A stretch of DNA of 64,000 nucleotides from Azospirillum doebereinerae (GCF_003989665.1 NZ_RZIJ01000011.1:124001-188000); one strand, 5' to 3'. Shown: positions 44,101 through 54,182, counted from the first letter of the stretch. Translations and numbers: made by a program. Notes: generated by a model from the sequence alone, not told the origin.

Positions 44101-45342
44101 TCAGGCGGCGCCGGCCGTGGCGACCAAGGCTTCGAACAGCACGGCGGCGCCGCGTGCGCCGTCGGCAGGGGCGATGTTCTCGACCTCGTTGTGGCTGATG
44201 CCGTCCTCGCAGGGGATGAAGACCATCGCGGTCGGCACCTTGCCCGCCACATAGACCGCGTCGTGCCCGGCGCCCGACACGATGTCGCGGTGGCTGAACC
44301 CGAAGCCCGCCGCCGCGTCGCGCACGCGTTTCACCAGCGTGGCATCGAAGGGCGTGGGCGGGAACTCCCAGAAATCCGCGACCTCGGCGGTCACCCCGGC
44401 CTCATCGGCGATGGCGGCGACGGCGTCGCGGAAGCGGCGGTCCATGCCGGCCAGCGTCGCGGCGTCGGGGTGGCGCAGATCCACCGTGAAGAACACCCGG
44501 CCGGGGATGACGTTGCGCGAATGCGGGTGGACGTCGAGGATGCCGACCGTCGTGCAGGCGTCGCCGGGCGTCTCCAGCCCCAGCGCCTGCACCGCCGTCA
44601 CCATCCGGGCCGACGCCACCAGCGCGTCGCGGCGCAGGCGCATCGGGGTCGGGCCGGCGTGGGCCTCGACGCCGGTGACCGTCACCTCGTACCAGCGCTG
44701 CCCTTGCGCGCCGGTGACGACGCCGATCTCCTTCTCCTCGACCTCCAGCACCGGGCCCTGCTCGATGTGGGCCTCCAGATAGGCGTGCATCGGGTGCTCG
44801 ACCGGGGCGTCGCCGGCGTAGCCGGTGCGGACCAGCTCGTCGCCCAGCCGGGCGCCGTCCTGGGCGATCTTGTCGAGGATCTCGTCGAGCGTGAACACGC
44901 CGGTCGCCACCCCCGACCCCATCATCGGCGGCGAGAAGCGCGAGCCCTCCTCGTTGGTCCAGACGGCGACCTCGACGGGATGGCGGGTGGCGAGGCCCCG
45001 GTCGTTCAGCGAGCGGATCACCTCCAGCCCGGCTAGCACGCCGAACACGCCGTCGAAGCGGCCGCCGGTCGGCTGGGTGTCGAGGTGGCTGCCCATCACC
45101 ACCGGGGGGAGGCTCGGGTCGCTGCCGGGGCGGCGGGCGAAGATGTTGCCGACGCGGTCGACGGTGACCGTGCAGCCGGCGGCCTCGCACCAGGACACGA
45201 ACAGGTCGCGCCCGGCCTTGTCCTCGTCGGACAGCGCGAGGCGGCAGCTTCCGCCCTTGGCCGTGGCGCCGATCTCCGCCATCGCGGCGAGGCTGGCCCA
45301 CAGCCGGTCGGGGTTGATGGGCAGATTGGAGGGCAGGGACAT
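44101..45342 (-). CDS. M20-family amidase/carbamoylase (hydantoinase-carbamoylase type)
   Basis: A 413-residue Zn-dependent M20 enzyme of the N-carbamoyl-amino acid hydrolase/allantoate amidohydrolase/beta-ureidopropionase group. Metal-site motifs are MGSHLDTQPTGGRFDG near aa 84, WTNEEGSRF near aa 128, and EAHIEQGPVLE near aa 190. A second conserved block is TVTGVEAHAGPTPM near aa 215. It would cleave N-carbamoyl or related amides, giving an amino acid. It lies in the same cluster as two other amide-cleaving enzymes and a peptide importer. Exact substrate is open. Confidence 0.87.
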   Translation of the reverse strand: MSLPSNLPINPDRLWASLAAMAEIGATAKGGSCRLALSDEDKAGRDLFVSWCEAAGCTVTVDRVGNIFARRPGSDPSLPPVVMGSHLDTQPTGGRFDGVFGVLAGLEVIRSLNDRGLATRHPVEVAVWTNEEGSRFSPPMMGSGVATGVFTLDEILDKIAQDGARLGDELVRTGYAGDAPVEHPMHAYLEAHIEQGPVLEVEEKEIGVVTGAQGQRWYEVTVTGVEAHAGPTPMRLRRDALVASARMVTAVQALGLETPGDACTTVGILDVHPHSRNVIPGRVFFTVDLRHPDAATLAGMDRRFRDAVAAIADEAGVTAEVADFWEFPPTPFDATLVKRVRDAAAGFGFSHRDIVSGAGHDAVYVAGKVPTAMVFIPCEDGISHNEVENIAPADGARGAAVLFEALVATAGAA

Positions 45343-45395
45343 GGGGCAGGGCTCCAGGGAGCGGGAGGATGGATGGGATGGTGGGAGAGCGCCTT

Positions 45396-45498
45396 GCCCC
45401 CTCCCTAACCCTCCCCCGCTGCGCGGGAGAGGGGACCGTGAGGATGCGGGGGCCGGCTCCCTCTCCCGCCAAGGGCGGGGGAGGGTTGGGGAGGGGGC
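45396..45498. repeat. Palindromic repeat family A, copy 4
   Basis: The copy begins GCCCCCTCCCTAACC and ends in the complementary GGGAGGGGGC, with the inner CTCCCCCGC/GCGGGGGAG arms. It lies between the carbamoylase start and the ketopantoate-reductase-like stop, inside the apparent operon, so it may affect mRNA stability there. Confidence 0.83.
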
Positions 45499-45508
45499 CG
45501 CCCTGCGC

Positions 45509-46495
45509 TCACGCCGCCAGCTCGCTGCGGCGCTCGCGCGCCCGCAGATCGACCAGCGCCAGGACCGCGCGCATCATCGGCACCTCGGCGCCGACCCGCT
45601 CGGCCAGCTCGATCACCGCGCCGAGGATGGCGTCCAGCTCCAGCCGGCGCCCGGCCTCGTAGTCCTGGAGCATCGAGGTCTTGAACTCGCCGACGCCGGC
45701 GGCCATGGCGATGCGCTCGTCCACGCTGGTGGCGAAGGTCACGCCCAGGCGTTCGGCGACCGTCTTGGCCTCCAGCATCAGGGCGCGGCCGACGTCGCGG
45801 GTGCCGGGGTCGTTGCACAGCCGGCCCAGCGTGGCGCCGGTCAGCACGCTCAAGGGGTTGAAGCCCAGATTGCCCCACAGCTTCACCCAGACCGCCTGCC
45901 GGATGTCGGCGGTCCGCGCGGGCTGGAAGCCGGCCTGCCCGAACAGGGTGACGATGCGGTCCACGACGGGACGGTCGCGGTCGGCGGCGTCGCCGAAGAC
46001 GAAACGCTGGTCGCTGATGTGACGGATTCGGGTCGGGCCGTCGCCCTCCACCGCGACGAAGGTCGTGGCGCCGACCACCCGGTCGGGGTCGATGGAGCGC
46101 CACAGCAGACCGTCGGGATCGACGCTGCGCAGCGGCCGGTCGGCCAGCGGCTCGGGCTGCCCGTGCGGGTACCACCAGGGAACGCCGTTGATCATCGGCA
46201 CGATGGCGGTCTCCGGCCCCAGCAGCGGCGCCAGCGTGTCCACCGTGCCGCGCAGCGCGTGCGCCTTGACGCAGAGGATCACCACGTCCTGATGCCCGAG
46301 CGACAGGGAATCGTCGGTGACGCGCGGGTGCAGCCGGGCGACGCGGTTGAGCGGCGTGACCATGGTCAGCCCGTCGCGCCGGATCGCGGCGGCGGCGTTG
46401 GGGCGGGCGACCAGCGTCACCTCCGCCTCGGTGGCGCCGAGCCGCGCGGTCAGCAGCCCGCCGACAGCACCGGCCCCGACGATGGCGACCTTCAT
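45509..46495 (-). CDS. Ketopantoate reductase-family oxidoreductase (PanE-like)
   Basis: A 328-residue NAD(P)H oxidoreductase of the ApbA/PanE family, with the Rossmann motif VAIVGAGAVGGLLTARLG at the N-terminus and a catalytic-Lys region VWVKLWGNLGFNPLSVLTG near aa 205. True PanE makes pantoate from ketopantoate; the large family also includes enzymes of other 2-keto acids. In this cluster, reduction of a 2-keto acid from amino acid breakdown is at least as likely. The start overlaps the ATPase gene's stop (ATGA). Confidence 0.8.
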   Translation of the reverse strand: MKVAIVGAGAVGGLLTARLGATEAEVTLVARPNAAAAIRRDGLTMVTPLNRVARLHPRVTDDSLSLGHQDVVILCVKAHALRGTVDTLAPLLGPETAIVPMINGVPWWYPHGQPEPLADRPLRSVDPDGLLWRSIDPDRVVGATTFVAVEGDGPTRIRHISDQRFVFGDAADRDRPVVDRIVTLFGQAGFQPARTADIRQAVWVKLWGNLGFNPLSVLTGATLGRLCNDPGTRDVGRALMLEAKTVAERLGVTFATSVDERIAMAAGVGEFKTSMLQDYEAGRRLELDAILGAVIELAERVGAEVPMMRAVLALVDLRARERRSELAA

Positions 46496-48207
46496 GATGC
46501 GGCTCCCACGACCGGCGCCTTCTGCAGGTCGTCCGGGATGTGCCACGCCTTGCCGGGGATGGCGTCGAGCAGGGTGCGGGTGTAGGCGTCGCGCGGGTGG
46601 GTGAAGACCTGCCGCGAGGTCCCCATCTCGACGATCTTGCCGCGCCGCATCACCGCGATGGTGTCGCAGACCTGGGCCGCGACCCGCAAATCGTGGGTGA
46701 TGAACAGCATGGCGAGGCCGAGCCGCTTGCGGATGTCGTCCAGCAGCTCCAGCACCTGCCCCTGCACCGACACGTCGAGCGCCGAGACCGGCTCGTCGGC
46801 GACCAGCAGCTTGGGCTCCATGGCGAGCGCGCGGGCGATGCCGACGCGCTGGCGCTGCCCGCCGGAGAACTCGTGCGGGAAGCGGTCGGCCGCCGAGCCG
46901 TCGAGCCCGACCATCGCCAGCAGCTCGCGCGCCCGTTTCAGCGCCTTGTTGCGGTCCTCGCCGAAGGCGACGGGGCCTTGCGCGATGATGTCGCCGATGC
47001 GGTGGCGCGGGTTCAGCGAGGCGTAGGGATCCTGGAACACCATCTGCACCCGCCGCCGGTAGGGGCGGAAGCCCTTGGCGTCGAGCGACAGCAGGTCGGT
47101 GCCCTCGAACAGGATGCGGCCCGAATCCGGCTTGATCAGGCCGACGATGCTGCGGCCGAGCGTCGATTTGCCGGAGCCGGATTCGCCGACCAGCCCGACC
47201 GTCTCGCCGGGGTGGATGGTCAGCGACAGGTCGTCGCCGGCCACCACGGGCTTGGACTTCCTGAACAGCCCGCCGCCGACGTGGAAGGTCTTGCGCACCT
47301 TCTCGGCGACCAGCAGCGGCGCGCCGGACTTGGCGTGGTCGTCGCGGTGCTCGATGTAGTGGGGGACCGAGGCGATCAGTTGCCGGGTGTAGGGGTGCTG
47401 CGGGCGGTTCAGCACGTCGCCGGCTGCGCCGTACTCCACCAGCTTGCCGTGGCGCATCACCGCGACGCGGTGGGCGATCTCCGCCACCACGCCGAAGTCG
47501 TGGGTGATGAACATCATGCCCATGTGGCGCTCGGCCTGGATCGCGCGGATCAGGTCGAGGATCTGCTTCTGGGTGGTGACGTCGAGCGCCGTGGTCGGCT
47601 CGTCGGCGATCAGGATGTCGGGCTGGCAGGCCAGCGCCATGGCGATCATCACGCGCTGGCGTTGGCCGCCCGACAGGCGGAACGGGTAGGCGTCGGCCAG
47701 CTCCGCCGGGTTGGGCAGGCCGACCTGATCGAGAAGCTCCACCACGCGGGCGTGCCGGGCCGGGGCGGGCAGGGGGGTGTGGGCGCGCAGCGATTCGCCG
47801 ATCTGCCGGCCCACCCGCATCAGCGGGTTCAGCGCGGTCATCGGCTCTTGGAACACCATGGCGATGCGGCCGCCGCGCAAAGACCGTTGCTCGGCCTCGG
47901 GCATGGTCAGCACGTCCCTGCCCTTGAACAGCAGGCTGCCGGCGGAGACCCGCACATGCGGGTGCGGCAGCAGGCCCATCATGGCGTGGGCGGTCATCGA
48001 CTTGCCCGAGCCGGACTCGCCGACGACGCAGAGAATCTCGTTCGCGTTGAGCGTGAAGGTCAGGTTGTCCACCGCCAGCGGGCGGTCGGCGCCGGGCGGC
48101 AGCGCGATGCTGAGGCCGCGAACGTCCAGCAAGGGAACGGTCATGTCGGTCGTCTCCGGCACGGCTTGGGCCTGGGAAGGGGGGCCTGGGAAGGGAGTTC
48201 GGCTCAT
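46492..48207 (-). CDS. Peptide-type ABC transporter, fused double ATPase
   Basis: A 571-residue protein that joins two peptide-type (DppD/DppF or GsiA) ATPases. Each half has Walker A (GESGSGKS), signature (LSGGQRQRV and [15 protein letters not shown]) and Walker B ([18 protein letters not shown]). It powers the importer formed by the two permeases encoded upstream. The start at 48207, 4 bp after the permease stop, fits coupling; an internal ATG at 48144 is an alternative. Confidence 0.92.
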   Translation of the reverse strand: MSRTPFPGPPSQAQAVPETTDMTVPLLDVRGLSIALPPGADRPLAVDNLTFTLNANEILCVVGESGSGKSMTAHAMMGLLPHPHVRVSAGSLLFKGRDVLTMPEAEQRSLRGGRIAMVFQEPMTALNPLMRVGRQIGESLRAHTPLPAPARHARVVELLDQVGLPNPAELADAYPFRLSGGQRQRVMIAMALACQPDILIADEPTTALDVTTQKQILDLIRAIQAERHMGMMFITHDFGVVAEIAHRVAVMRHGKLVEYGAAGDVLNRPQHPYTRQLIASVPHYIEHRDDHAKSGAPLLVAEKVRKTFHVGGGLFRKSKPVVAGDDLSLTIHPGETVGLVGESGSGKSTLGRSIVGLIKPDSGRILFEGTDLLSLDAKGFRPYRRRVQMVFQDPYASLNPRHRIGDIIAQGPVAFGEDRNKALKRARELLAMVGLDGSAADRFPHEFSGGQRQRVGIARALAMEPKLLVADEPVSALDVSVQGQVLELLDDIRKRLGLAMLFITHDLRVAAQVCDTIAVMRRGKIVEMGTSRQVFTHPRDAYTRTLLDAIPGKAWHIPDDLQKAPVVGAAS

Positions 48208-48211
48208 CGGA

Positions 48212-49054
48212 TCAGCCCCGCGAGCGGGCGAGCTTGGGGTTCAGCGCGTCGTTCAGCCCCTCGCCGACGAGGTTCAGCGCCAGCACGGTCAGCACGATGG
48301 CCAGACCGGGGAAGAAGCTCATCCACCACGCCTGCCGGATCACGGTGCGGGCGGCGCCGATCATGTAGCCCCAGCTCATCGCGTTGGGATCGCCGAGGCC
48401 GAGGAAACTCAGCGAGCTTTCCAGCAGGATCGCCGTCGCCACCATGAGCGAGGCCGAGACGATGATCGGCGACAGGCTGTTGGGCAGGATCTGGCGCAGG
48501 ATGATCGCGCTGTTCGACTGGCCGGTGGTGATGGCGGCCTGGACGAACTCGCGGGTGCGCAGGCTCATGAACTCGGCGCGGGCCAGCCGGGCCAGCGGCG
48601 GCCAGCTGACGATGGCGATGGCGGCGACGATGGTGGTCAGGCTCGGCGTGAAGATCGCCACCAGCACCACGGCCAGCACGAAGTTGGGGATGGTCTGGAA
48701 CAGCTCGGTGAAGCGCATGATCGCGTCGTCCACCCGGCCGCCGTGGAACCCGGCCAGCGCGCCCAGCGTCACCCCGATGGCGAGCGCGGCGGCGGTGGAG
48801 GTCAGGCCGATCAGCAGCGACACCCGCGCGCCGTGCGCGATGCCGGCCGCGATGTCGCGCCCCAGCATGTCGGATCCCAGCGGCGAGCCGTCGGACAGCG
48901 GCGGCTGGAACGGGGCGGTCGCCATGTCCCACGGATCGCCGGGGAACAGGACGGAGGCGAAGGCCGCCAGCACCAGGATGCCCGCCAGGATGACGAGGCC
49001 GAAGACGGCGCCCTTGTTGCGGGCGAAGGCCTTCCAGAAGTCAGCGTTGATCAT
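48212..49054 (-). CDS. Peptide-type ABC transporter permease (DppC-like)
   Basis: A 280-residue inner-membrane permease of the DppC/OppC type with the N-terminal RNKGAVFGLVILAGILVLAAF helix and the GSDMLGRDIAAGIAHGARVSL motif. Several further helices and the EAA-loop region SWPPLARLARAEFMSL follow. It pairs with the neighbouring DppB-like permease. Its start overlaps that gene's stop (ATGA). Confidence 0.92.
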   Translation of the reverse strand: MINADFWKAFARNKGAVFGLVILAGILVLAAFASVLFPGDPWDMATAPFQPPLSDGSPLGSDMLGRDIAAGIAHGARVSLLIGLTSTAAALAIGVTLGALAGFHGGRVDDAIMRFTELFQTIPNFVLAVVLVAIFTPSLTTIVAAIAIVSWPPLARLARAEFMSLRTREFVQAAITTGQSNSAIILRQILPNSLSPIIVSASLMVATAILLESSLSFLGLGDPNAMSWGYMIGAARTVIRQAWWMSFFPGLAIVLTVLALNLVGEGLNDALNPKLARSRG

Positions 49055-50034
49055 CAGCGAGCCGCCTGGATGCGAGGATCGACGATGCCGTAGAGGATGT
49101 CGGTCAGGATGTTGAAGAGGATCACCATCACCGAGGTGACGAGGAAGATGCCGAGCAGCACCTGATAGTCGCGTTGCAGCACCGCCTCGAAGGCCAGCCG
49201 CCCGATGCCGGGCCACGCGAAGACCGTCTCGATCAGGATGGAGCCGCCGACGAGCTGCCCGGCCTGGATGCCCGCCACGGTGATGACCGGCAGGATGGCG
49301 TTGCGCAGGACGTGGCGGGTGACGATGTGCGACTGCGACAGGCCCTTGGCCTTGGCGGTCTTGACGAAGTCCTGGCCGCGCACCTCCAGCATCGAGGCGC
49401 GGGTGAGGCGCGCGTAGCCGGCCATGTAGAACAGCGCCAGCGTGATGACCGGCAGGATCAGGTGTTGCGCCACGTCGGCGGCGTGGGCCAGACCCGTGTA
49501 GCCGGCGCCGATGGTCTCGTAGCCGAAGGCCGGCAGCCAGCCGAGCTGGATGGAGAACAGCAGGCTCAGCATCAGCCCGATCCAGTAGATCGGCGTCGCG
49601 TAGGCCAGCAGGGCCACGACGGTGATGGCGCTGTCCGCCCAGGTGCCGACGGTGATCGCCGCCAGCGTGCCGAGCGCCACGCCCGCCGCCAGCGCCAGCA
49701 GGAAGGCGGTCAGGGTGAGGATCAGCGTCGCCGGCAGGCGCTCCGCCAGGATGTCCCACACGGGCCGCTGCTGGCGGTAGGAGAAGCCGAGGTCGCCTTG
49801 CGCGATCTTGCCGACATAGGTGGCGAGCTGTTCGTGCAGCGGGCGGTCGAGGCCGAACTGCTGGCGGAGCTGTTCGACGAACTTCTCGTCGGCGGCGCCG
49901 GCCTCGCCCGCCATGACCATGGCCGGGTCGCCGGGGGCGGCGTGGACGAGGAAGAAGTTCATCACCACGATGGCGATCAGGATCGCGAGCGCCTTGACGA
50001 GGCGGCTCGCGAAGAGTTGGGCGAATCCCAGCAT
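49054..50034 (-). CDS. Peptide-type ABC transporter permease (DppB-like)
   Basis: A 326-residue inner-membrane permease of the DppB/OppB type with a first helix VKALAILIAIVVMNFFLVHA, the family motif PGDPAMVMAG and the EAA-like loop YARLTRASMLEVRGQDFVKTAKAKG. It forms the transport channel with the DppC-like subunit. The gene is separated from the binding-protein gene by a family B repeat. Confidence 0.92.
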   Translation of the reverse strand: MLGFAQLFASRLVKALAILIAIVVMNFFLVHAAPGDPAMVMAGEAGAADEKFVEQLRQQFGLDRPLHEQLATYVGKIAQGDLGFSYRQQRPVWDILAERLPATLILTLTAFLLALAAGVALGTLAAITVGTWADSAITVVALLAYATPIYWIGLMLSLLFSIQLGWLPAFGYETIGAGYTGLAHAADVAQHLILPVITLALFYMAGYARLTRASMLEVRGQDFVKTAKAKGLSQSHIVTRHVLRNAILPVITVAGIQAGQLVGGSILIETVFAWPGIGRLAFEAVLQRDYQVLLGIFLVTSVMVILFNILTDILYGIVDPRIQAAR

Positions 50035-50056
50035 GGGCGTGGTTCCTCGGCTAAAC

Positions 50057-50295
50057 GCCCTCTCCCGTCCCGGGAGAGGGCGTGCAGGCGACGGCCGCAG
50101 GCCGGACGAGCGCCGAAGGCGATCGTAGACGGAACGCGGTCGTGAGACTTGCGAACGACCTCGGGACCCACCGCGCAGCGGTGGGGAGGGTGAGGGGCTA
50201 TCGGGCGTGGTACTGAATCCATGTTCCGATAGCCCCTCACCCTTCCCGCTTTCAGCGGGCCCCTTCCCTCTCCCGGGGCGGGAGAGGGAAAGTCA
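50057..50295. repeat. Palindromic repeat family B, copy 1
   Basis: CCCTCTCCCG/CGGGAGAGGG arms occur at both ends, with a central inverted pair GAGGGGCTATCGG/CCGATAGCCCCTC. This is the longest copy, about 239 bp, as it has an extra block between its first hairpin and the core. It sits between the binding-protein and permease genes of the importer, where strong folding could lower expression of the downstream permeases relative to the binding protein. Confidence 0.85.
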
Positions 50296-50308
50296 AACGG
50301 AGACGGCG

Positions 50309-51955
50309 TTACTTCGCCGCCAGCCAGACGTCCTCGTAGGTGTCGTTCACGCCGATGGCGGTCTTGTTGGCGTTCTTGACCCGCTTGTCGAGGAAGGTCG
50401 GGAACTCCATCTCCAGCAGCCAGACGACCGGCAGTTCGTCGGCCAGGATTTGCTGGACCTCGCTGTAGTCGGCCTGACGCTTGGCCGGGTCGATCTCGCG
50501 CGCCGCGCTGGCGAACAGCGCGTCCACCTTCGGGTTGGAATAGCCCATGGTGTTGGTGAACAGCACGCCCTTGCGGATGTTGTCCGAGATGTAGGTGCGC
50601 GCCACGCCCAGCGCCGGGTCGCCGTACTGGTAGAGGAAGTTCGTGGTGATCTCGTAGTCCCAGTTCGCCACGCGCTGGCTCCAGCCGGCGGCGTCGGTGC
50701 TCTCCAGCGTCACCGCGATGCCGGCCTTGCCGAGCGCCTGCTTCAGGTATTCGCCGAGCCGGGTCCAGGTCTCGCCGTAGGGCATCGGCATGATCTTGAC
50801 CGTCGCGCGCACGCCCTTGGCGTCCGGCTTCAAGCCCATCTCGTCCAGCAGCGCCTTGGCCTTCTCGACGTTCGGCTCGTAGGTGGTGACCTTCGGGTCG
50901 TAGAACTTGACCACCGAGTTGATCGGGCCGGTCGGCACGCGCCCCAGGCCGAACCAGATCTTGTCGCGGATGAACTTGCGGTCGATGGCGTAGGCGATGG
51001 CCTTGCGGAAGCGCTTGTCGTCCAGGGGCTTGACCCGGTGGTTGATCTCCAGCCAGGACAGCGGCGCCACGAACTCGTAGCCCTTGGTGCTGAGGTCGAG
51101 GTTCGGCAGCGCCTTCAGGCGCGGCACCTCGAAGGGCTCCACGTCGCTGTACTGGGTCTGCTGGACCTGACCGCTCTCCAGCGCCAGCGAGCGGCTGGCG
51201 GCGTCGGGGATGACGCGGAAGGTGATGCCGTCGAGGTAGGGCAGGCCCTGCTTGTAATAGGCCTCGTTGCGGACGAGCTGGATGTGGCTGCCCTTGACCC
51301 ATTCCTTCAGCTTGAACGGGCCGGTGCCGATCGGCGTCGCGTTGGCCGGGTTGGCGCGGAAGTCGCTGCCCTCATAGATGTGGGCCGGGACCATCGGGGC
51401 CGACGACACCTCGAAGGATTGCAGGAAGGCCGGGAAGGGCTCCTTCAGCTTGAACTCGACGGTCAGGTCGTCCGGCGCGGTGATCGACTCGCAGCGGGCG
51501 AAGACGGCGCGGGCGCGGGGGTGGACCTCCATCAGGAACTTCGAGGTCGAGAAGACGACGTCCTTCGCGGTGAAGGGCTTGCCGTCGTGCCACGTCACGT
51601 TCTCGAACAGCTTGAAGGTGTAGGTGAGGCCATCGGGCGACACCGTCCAGCTCTTGGCCAGCGACGGCATCGGTTCGAGCTTCTGGTCGTAGGTCAGCAG
51701 GCCCTGGTAGATTTTGCCGGCGACCGTCTGGGTCGGCCCCTGCTGGTTGAGGCCGAGCATCAGGGTCGGCGGCTCGGGCTGCACGATGCTGTTGAGGACA
51801 CCGCCCTTCACCGGGGTTTCCTGCGCTGCGGCCGGGGCCGCCGTGATGCCGGAGAGCGCCGGGATGGCGAGCACGGCGGCGAGCAGGCCGGCGGCGGCGG
51901 CGCGCTGGAAGCCGGTCGGAAAGCCAAGGGTGAGGCCGGAAATGCGTCGTGTCAT
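50309..51955 (-). CDS. Peptide-type ABC transporter, substrate-binding protein
   Basis: A 548-residue periplasmic protein of the DppA/OppA family (SBP_bac_5). The signal sequence includes AAAAGLLAAVLAIPALSGITAAPAAAQ, and the mature part starts about aa 46. Family features include YQGLLTYDQKLEPMPSLAKSW and AVDIDRKF-like AYAIDRKFIRDKIWFGLG. It binds peptide-like or amide substrates and delivers them to the adjacent permeases. The start at 51955 is preceded by no strong ribosome-binding site but begins the signal peptide exactly. Confidence 0.9.
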   Translation of the reverse strand: MTRRISGLTLGFPTGFQRAAAAGLLAAVLAIPALSGITAAPAAAQETPVKGGVLNSIVQPEPPTLMLGLNQQGPTQTVAGKIYQGLLTYDQKLEPMPSLAKSWTVSPDGLTYTFKLFENVTWHDGKPFTAKDVVFSTSKFLMEVHPRARAVFARCESITAPDDLTVEFKLKEPFPAFLQSFEVSSAPMVPAHIYEGSDFRANPANATPIGTGPFKLKEWVKGSHIQLVRNEAYYKQGLPYLDGITFRVIPDAASRSLALESGQVQQTQYSDVEPFEVPRLKALPNLDLSTKGYEFVAPLSWLEINHRVKPLDDKRFRKAIAYAIDRKFIRDKIWFGLGRVPTGPINSVVKFYDPKVTTYEPNVEKAKALLDEMGLKPDAKGVRATVKIMPMPYGETWTRLGEYLKQALGKAGIAVTLESTDAAGWSQRVANWDYEITTNFLYQYGDPALGVARTYISDNIRKGVLFTNTMGYSNPKVDALFASAAREIDPAKRQADYSEVQQILADELPVVWLLEMEFPTFLDKRVKNANKTAIGVNDTYEDVWLAAK

Positions 51956-52029
51956 GCGGGTGTCCTCGTCTCCGATAAGGTGAAAGTGTCGCGACCCTGC
52001 TGTTCTTGCTTTTCGGTCTTGTTTGAAAA

Positions 52030-52806
52030 TCAGCGCGGCCCGGTGGGGCCGGTCGTGCCGTCGAGCCAGCGCACCAGCGACTCCCATTCCAGGACGCCGG
52101 CGCGCGGGTAGGCGTGTTCGTACTGGCGGGCGGTGTGCTCGCAGACCTCGGCCGGCGGGGTGATCAGCGGGCGGCCGCCGGACAGCGCCATCACCTGCTG
52201 GCGGCAAGCCTGCTCCAGGTAGTACATGAGGATCGCCGCCTCCGGCACGTCCTGGCCGACGGTCATCAGGCCGTGGTTGCGCAGGATCATGGTGTGGTGC
52301 GTGCCGAGATCGGCGACCAGACGCTCGCGCTCGGCCAGATCCAGCGCGATGCCCTCGTAGTCGTGGTAGGCGATGCGGTTGTACCAGCGCAGCGAATGCT
52401 GGGTGATCGGCAGCAGCCCGTCCGCCTGGGCGCTCACCGCCATGCCGGCGTCGGTGTGCAGGTGGATGACCGCGCCGGCGTCGTGGCGCGCCCGGTGGAC
52501 CGCGCTGTGGATCGTGAAGCCGGCCGGGTTGATCTGGTCGCCTTCGCGCTCCTCGACCAGATTGCCGTCGATGTCGACCTTGACCAGATTGTCCGGCGTG
52601 ACCTCGTGGAACATCAGGCCGTAGGGGTTGATCAGGAAATGGTCGGGCGTGTCCGGGATGCGCGCCGACATGTGGGTGTAGATCAGGTCGGTCATGCCCA
52701 GCCGGTCGAACAGCCGGTAGGCGGCGGCGAGGTCGGTCCGCGCCTTCCACTCCACGTCGGAGCAGTTGCGGGTGGAGCGGGGGGCGTGGGCGGCGTTGGC
52801 GATCAT
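52030..52806 (-). CDS. Class II aldolase/adducin-family protein
   Basis: A 258-residue class II aldolase-fold protein. It has metal-binding His residues in HLHTDAGMAV (about aa 117-126) and HHTMILRNHGLM (about aa 171-182), and conserved NPAGFTIHSAVHRAR. Family members cleave sugar phosphates or act as decarboxylases or epimerases. Here it may handle a hydroxy or keto acid made by the other enzymes of the cluster. It lies 26 bp after the ArgE-like gene and 74 bp before the binding-protein gene. Confidence 0.83.
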   Translation of the reverse strand: MIANAAHAPRSTRNCSDVEWKARTDLAAAYRLFDRLGMTDLIYTHMSARIPDTPDHFLINPYGLMFHEVTPDNLVKVDIDGNLVEEREGDQINPAGFTIHSAVHRARHDAGAVIHLHTDAGMAVSAQADGLLPITQHSLRWYNRIAYHDYEGIALDLAERERLVADLGTHHTMILRNHGLMTVGQDVPEAAILMYYLEQACRQQVMALSGGRPLITPPAEVCEHTARQYEHAYPRAGVLEWESLVRWLDGTTGPTGPR

Positions 52807-52832
52807 GGCGGTTTCGTCTCTCAAGAACAGGA

Positions 52833-54182
52833 TCAGGCGGCTTCCAGGCCGCACCAGCCGGCGATGAACAGGGCCAGCACGCGGGTCACGTCGCGGACGC
52901 TGTCCAGCGACACCGATTCGTCGATGCCGTGGATGCGCGTCGCCTCCGGGCCGTAGCAGGTGGCCGGCGTGTCGCCGTACAGCGCGAAGAAGCGGGCGTC
53001 GGTGGTGCAGGTCAGCGCGACGTGGCGCGGCTCGTCGCCGCGCACGGCGCGGTGGCTGTCGGCCATCATCGTCATCAGCGGGTGGGTTGGGTCGATCTCG
53101 CAGCCTTCCGCCTGGAAGCCGGCCCAGACCAGATCGGCGGTGACGCCCTTCAGGGCGGGGTCGTTGCGCAGGGCGTCGGCCAGCGCGTCGGCGACCTCGC
53201 CGCGCACGGCCTTGGGGTCCTGGCCGGGGAAGAAGCCCAGCCGCAGATCCACATTGCAGCGCGTCGGCACCGAGGAGGCCCATTCGCCGCCCTCGATCCG
53301 CCCCAGGTTGATGTTGAGCGGGTGGGGGTGGCCGCAGAAGGCGTGGTGGCGGCGGCCCGGCGCGTTCCAGCGGATCTCCAGCGCCTTCAGGTGGGCGGCC
53401 AGCGTCGTGGCGGCTTCGATGGCGTTGGTCCCGGCCGAGGTGTCGAGCACATGGGCCGGCGTGCCGGTCACCACCAGCCGCACCCACATCACGCCGACCT
53501 GCGCCACCGAAAGCGTGTGGTTGAACGGCTCCGGGATCACGGCGGCGTCGGCGCGGTAGCCCCGGTGCAGGCAGGCCAGCGCGCCGTTGCCGGTGCACTC
53601 CTCCTCGATCACCGTCTGGAGGTAGACCGGGGCGGCGGGGCGGTAGCCGAGGCTCGCCAGCGCCTCGAAGGCGGCGGTGTAGGCGGCGATGCCGGCCTTC
53701 ATGTCGCCGGCCCCGCGCCCGTAGAGGCGGCCGTCGGCGATGCGCGGCTCGAAGGGCGGGGTGGTCCACAGCTCGGCCGGGCCGGTCGGCACCACGTCGA
53801 TGTGGCCGTTCAAGATCAGCGAGCGGCCGGTGGCGTTGCGCGGCGTGTGGACGCCGACGACGTTCTCGCGGCCCTCGTAGGCGCCGGGCAGCACCGGCGG
53901 CGAGAAGCCGGGCAGGGCGGAGAGCGCCGCCTCGTCCACCGCGAAACGGTCCACCGCCAGCCCGAGGGCGGCGAAACGGTCGGCCATCAGCGCCTGCGCC
54001 CCGGACTCCTCGCCCAGCAGCGAGGGCTGGCGCACCAGATCGGACAGCAGCGCCACGCAGCGGTCCTGCGCGGCGTCGGCGGCGTCCAGAATGGCGGCGC
54101 GCAGCGCTGGGTCCGGCAACGTGTGGTCGAGTCGGCCGTCCGTCTTCGCATCGGCGTTCGTATCGGCCCTGGAAACTTTCAT
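52833..54182 (-). CDS. ArgE/DapE-family M20 deacylase
   Basis: A 449-residue Zn-dependent amidohydrolase of the acetylornithine deacetylase/succinyl-diaminopimelate desuccinylase family. Conserved motifs are LNGHIDVVPTGPAELW near aa 122, GRGAGDMKAG near aa 153 with a metal-binding Asp, and VIEEECTGNGA near aa 190 with the catalytic Glu pair. It would deacylate an N-acyl amino acid. It is the first gene of the importer cluster, which implies that N-acyl compounds are the substrates. Confidence 0.86.
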   Translation of the reverse strand: MKVSRADTNADAKTDGRLDHTLPDPALRAAILDAADAAQDRCVALLSDLVRQPSLLGEESGAQALMADRFAALGLAVDRFAVDEAALSALPGFSPPVLPGAYEGRENVVGVHTPRNATGRSLILNGHIDVVPTGPAELWTTPPFEPRIADGRLYGRGAGDMKAGIAAYTAAFEALASLGYRPAAPVYLQTVIEEECTGNGALACLHRGYRADAAVIPEPFNHTLSVAQVGVMWVRLVVTGTPAHVLDTSAGTNAIEAATTLAAHLKALEIRWNAPGRRHHAFCGHPHPLNINLGRIEGGEWASSVPTRCNVDLRLGFFPGQDPKAVRGEVADALADALRNDPALKGVTADLVWAGFQAEGCEIDPTHPLMTMMADSHRAVRGDEPRHVALTCTTDARFFALYGDTPATCYGPEATRIHGIDESVSLDSVRDVTRVLALFIAGWCGLEAA

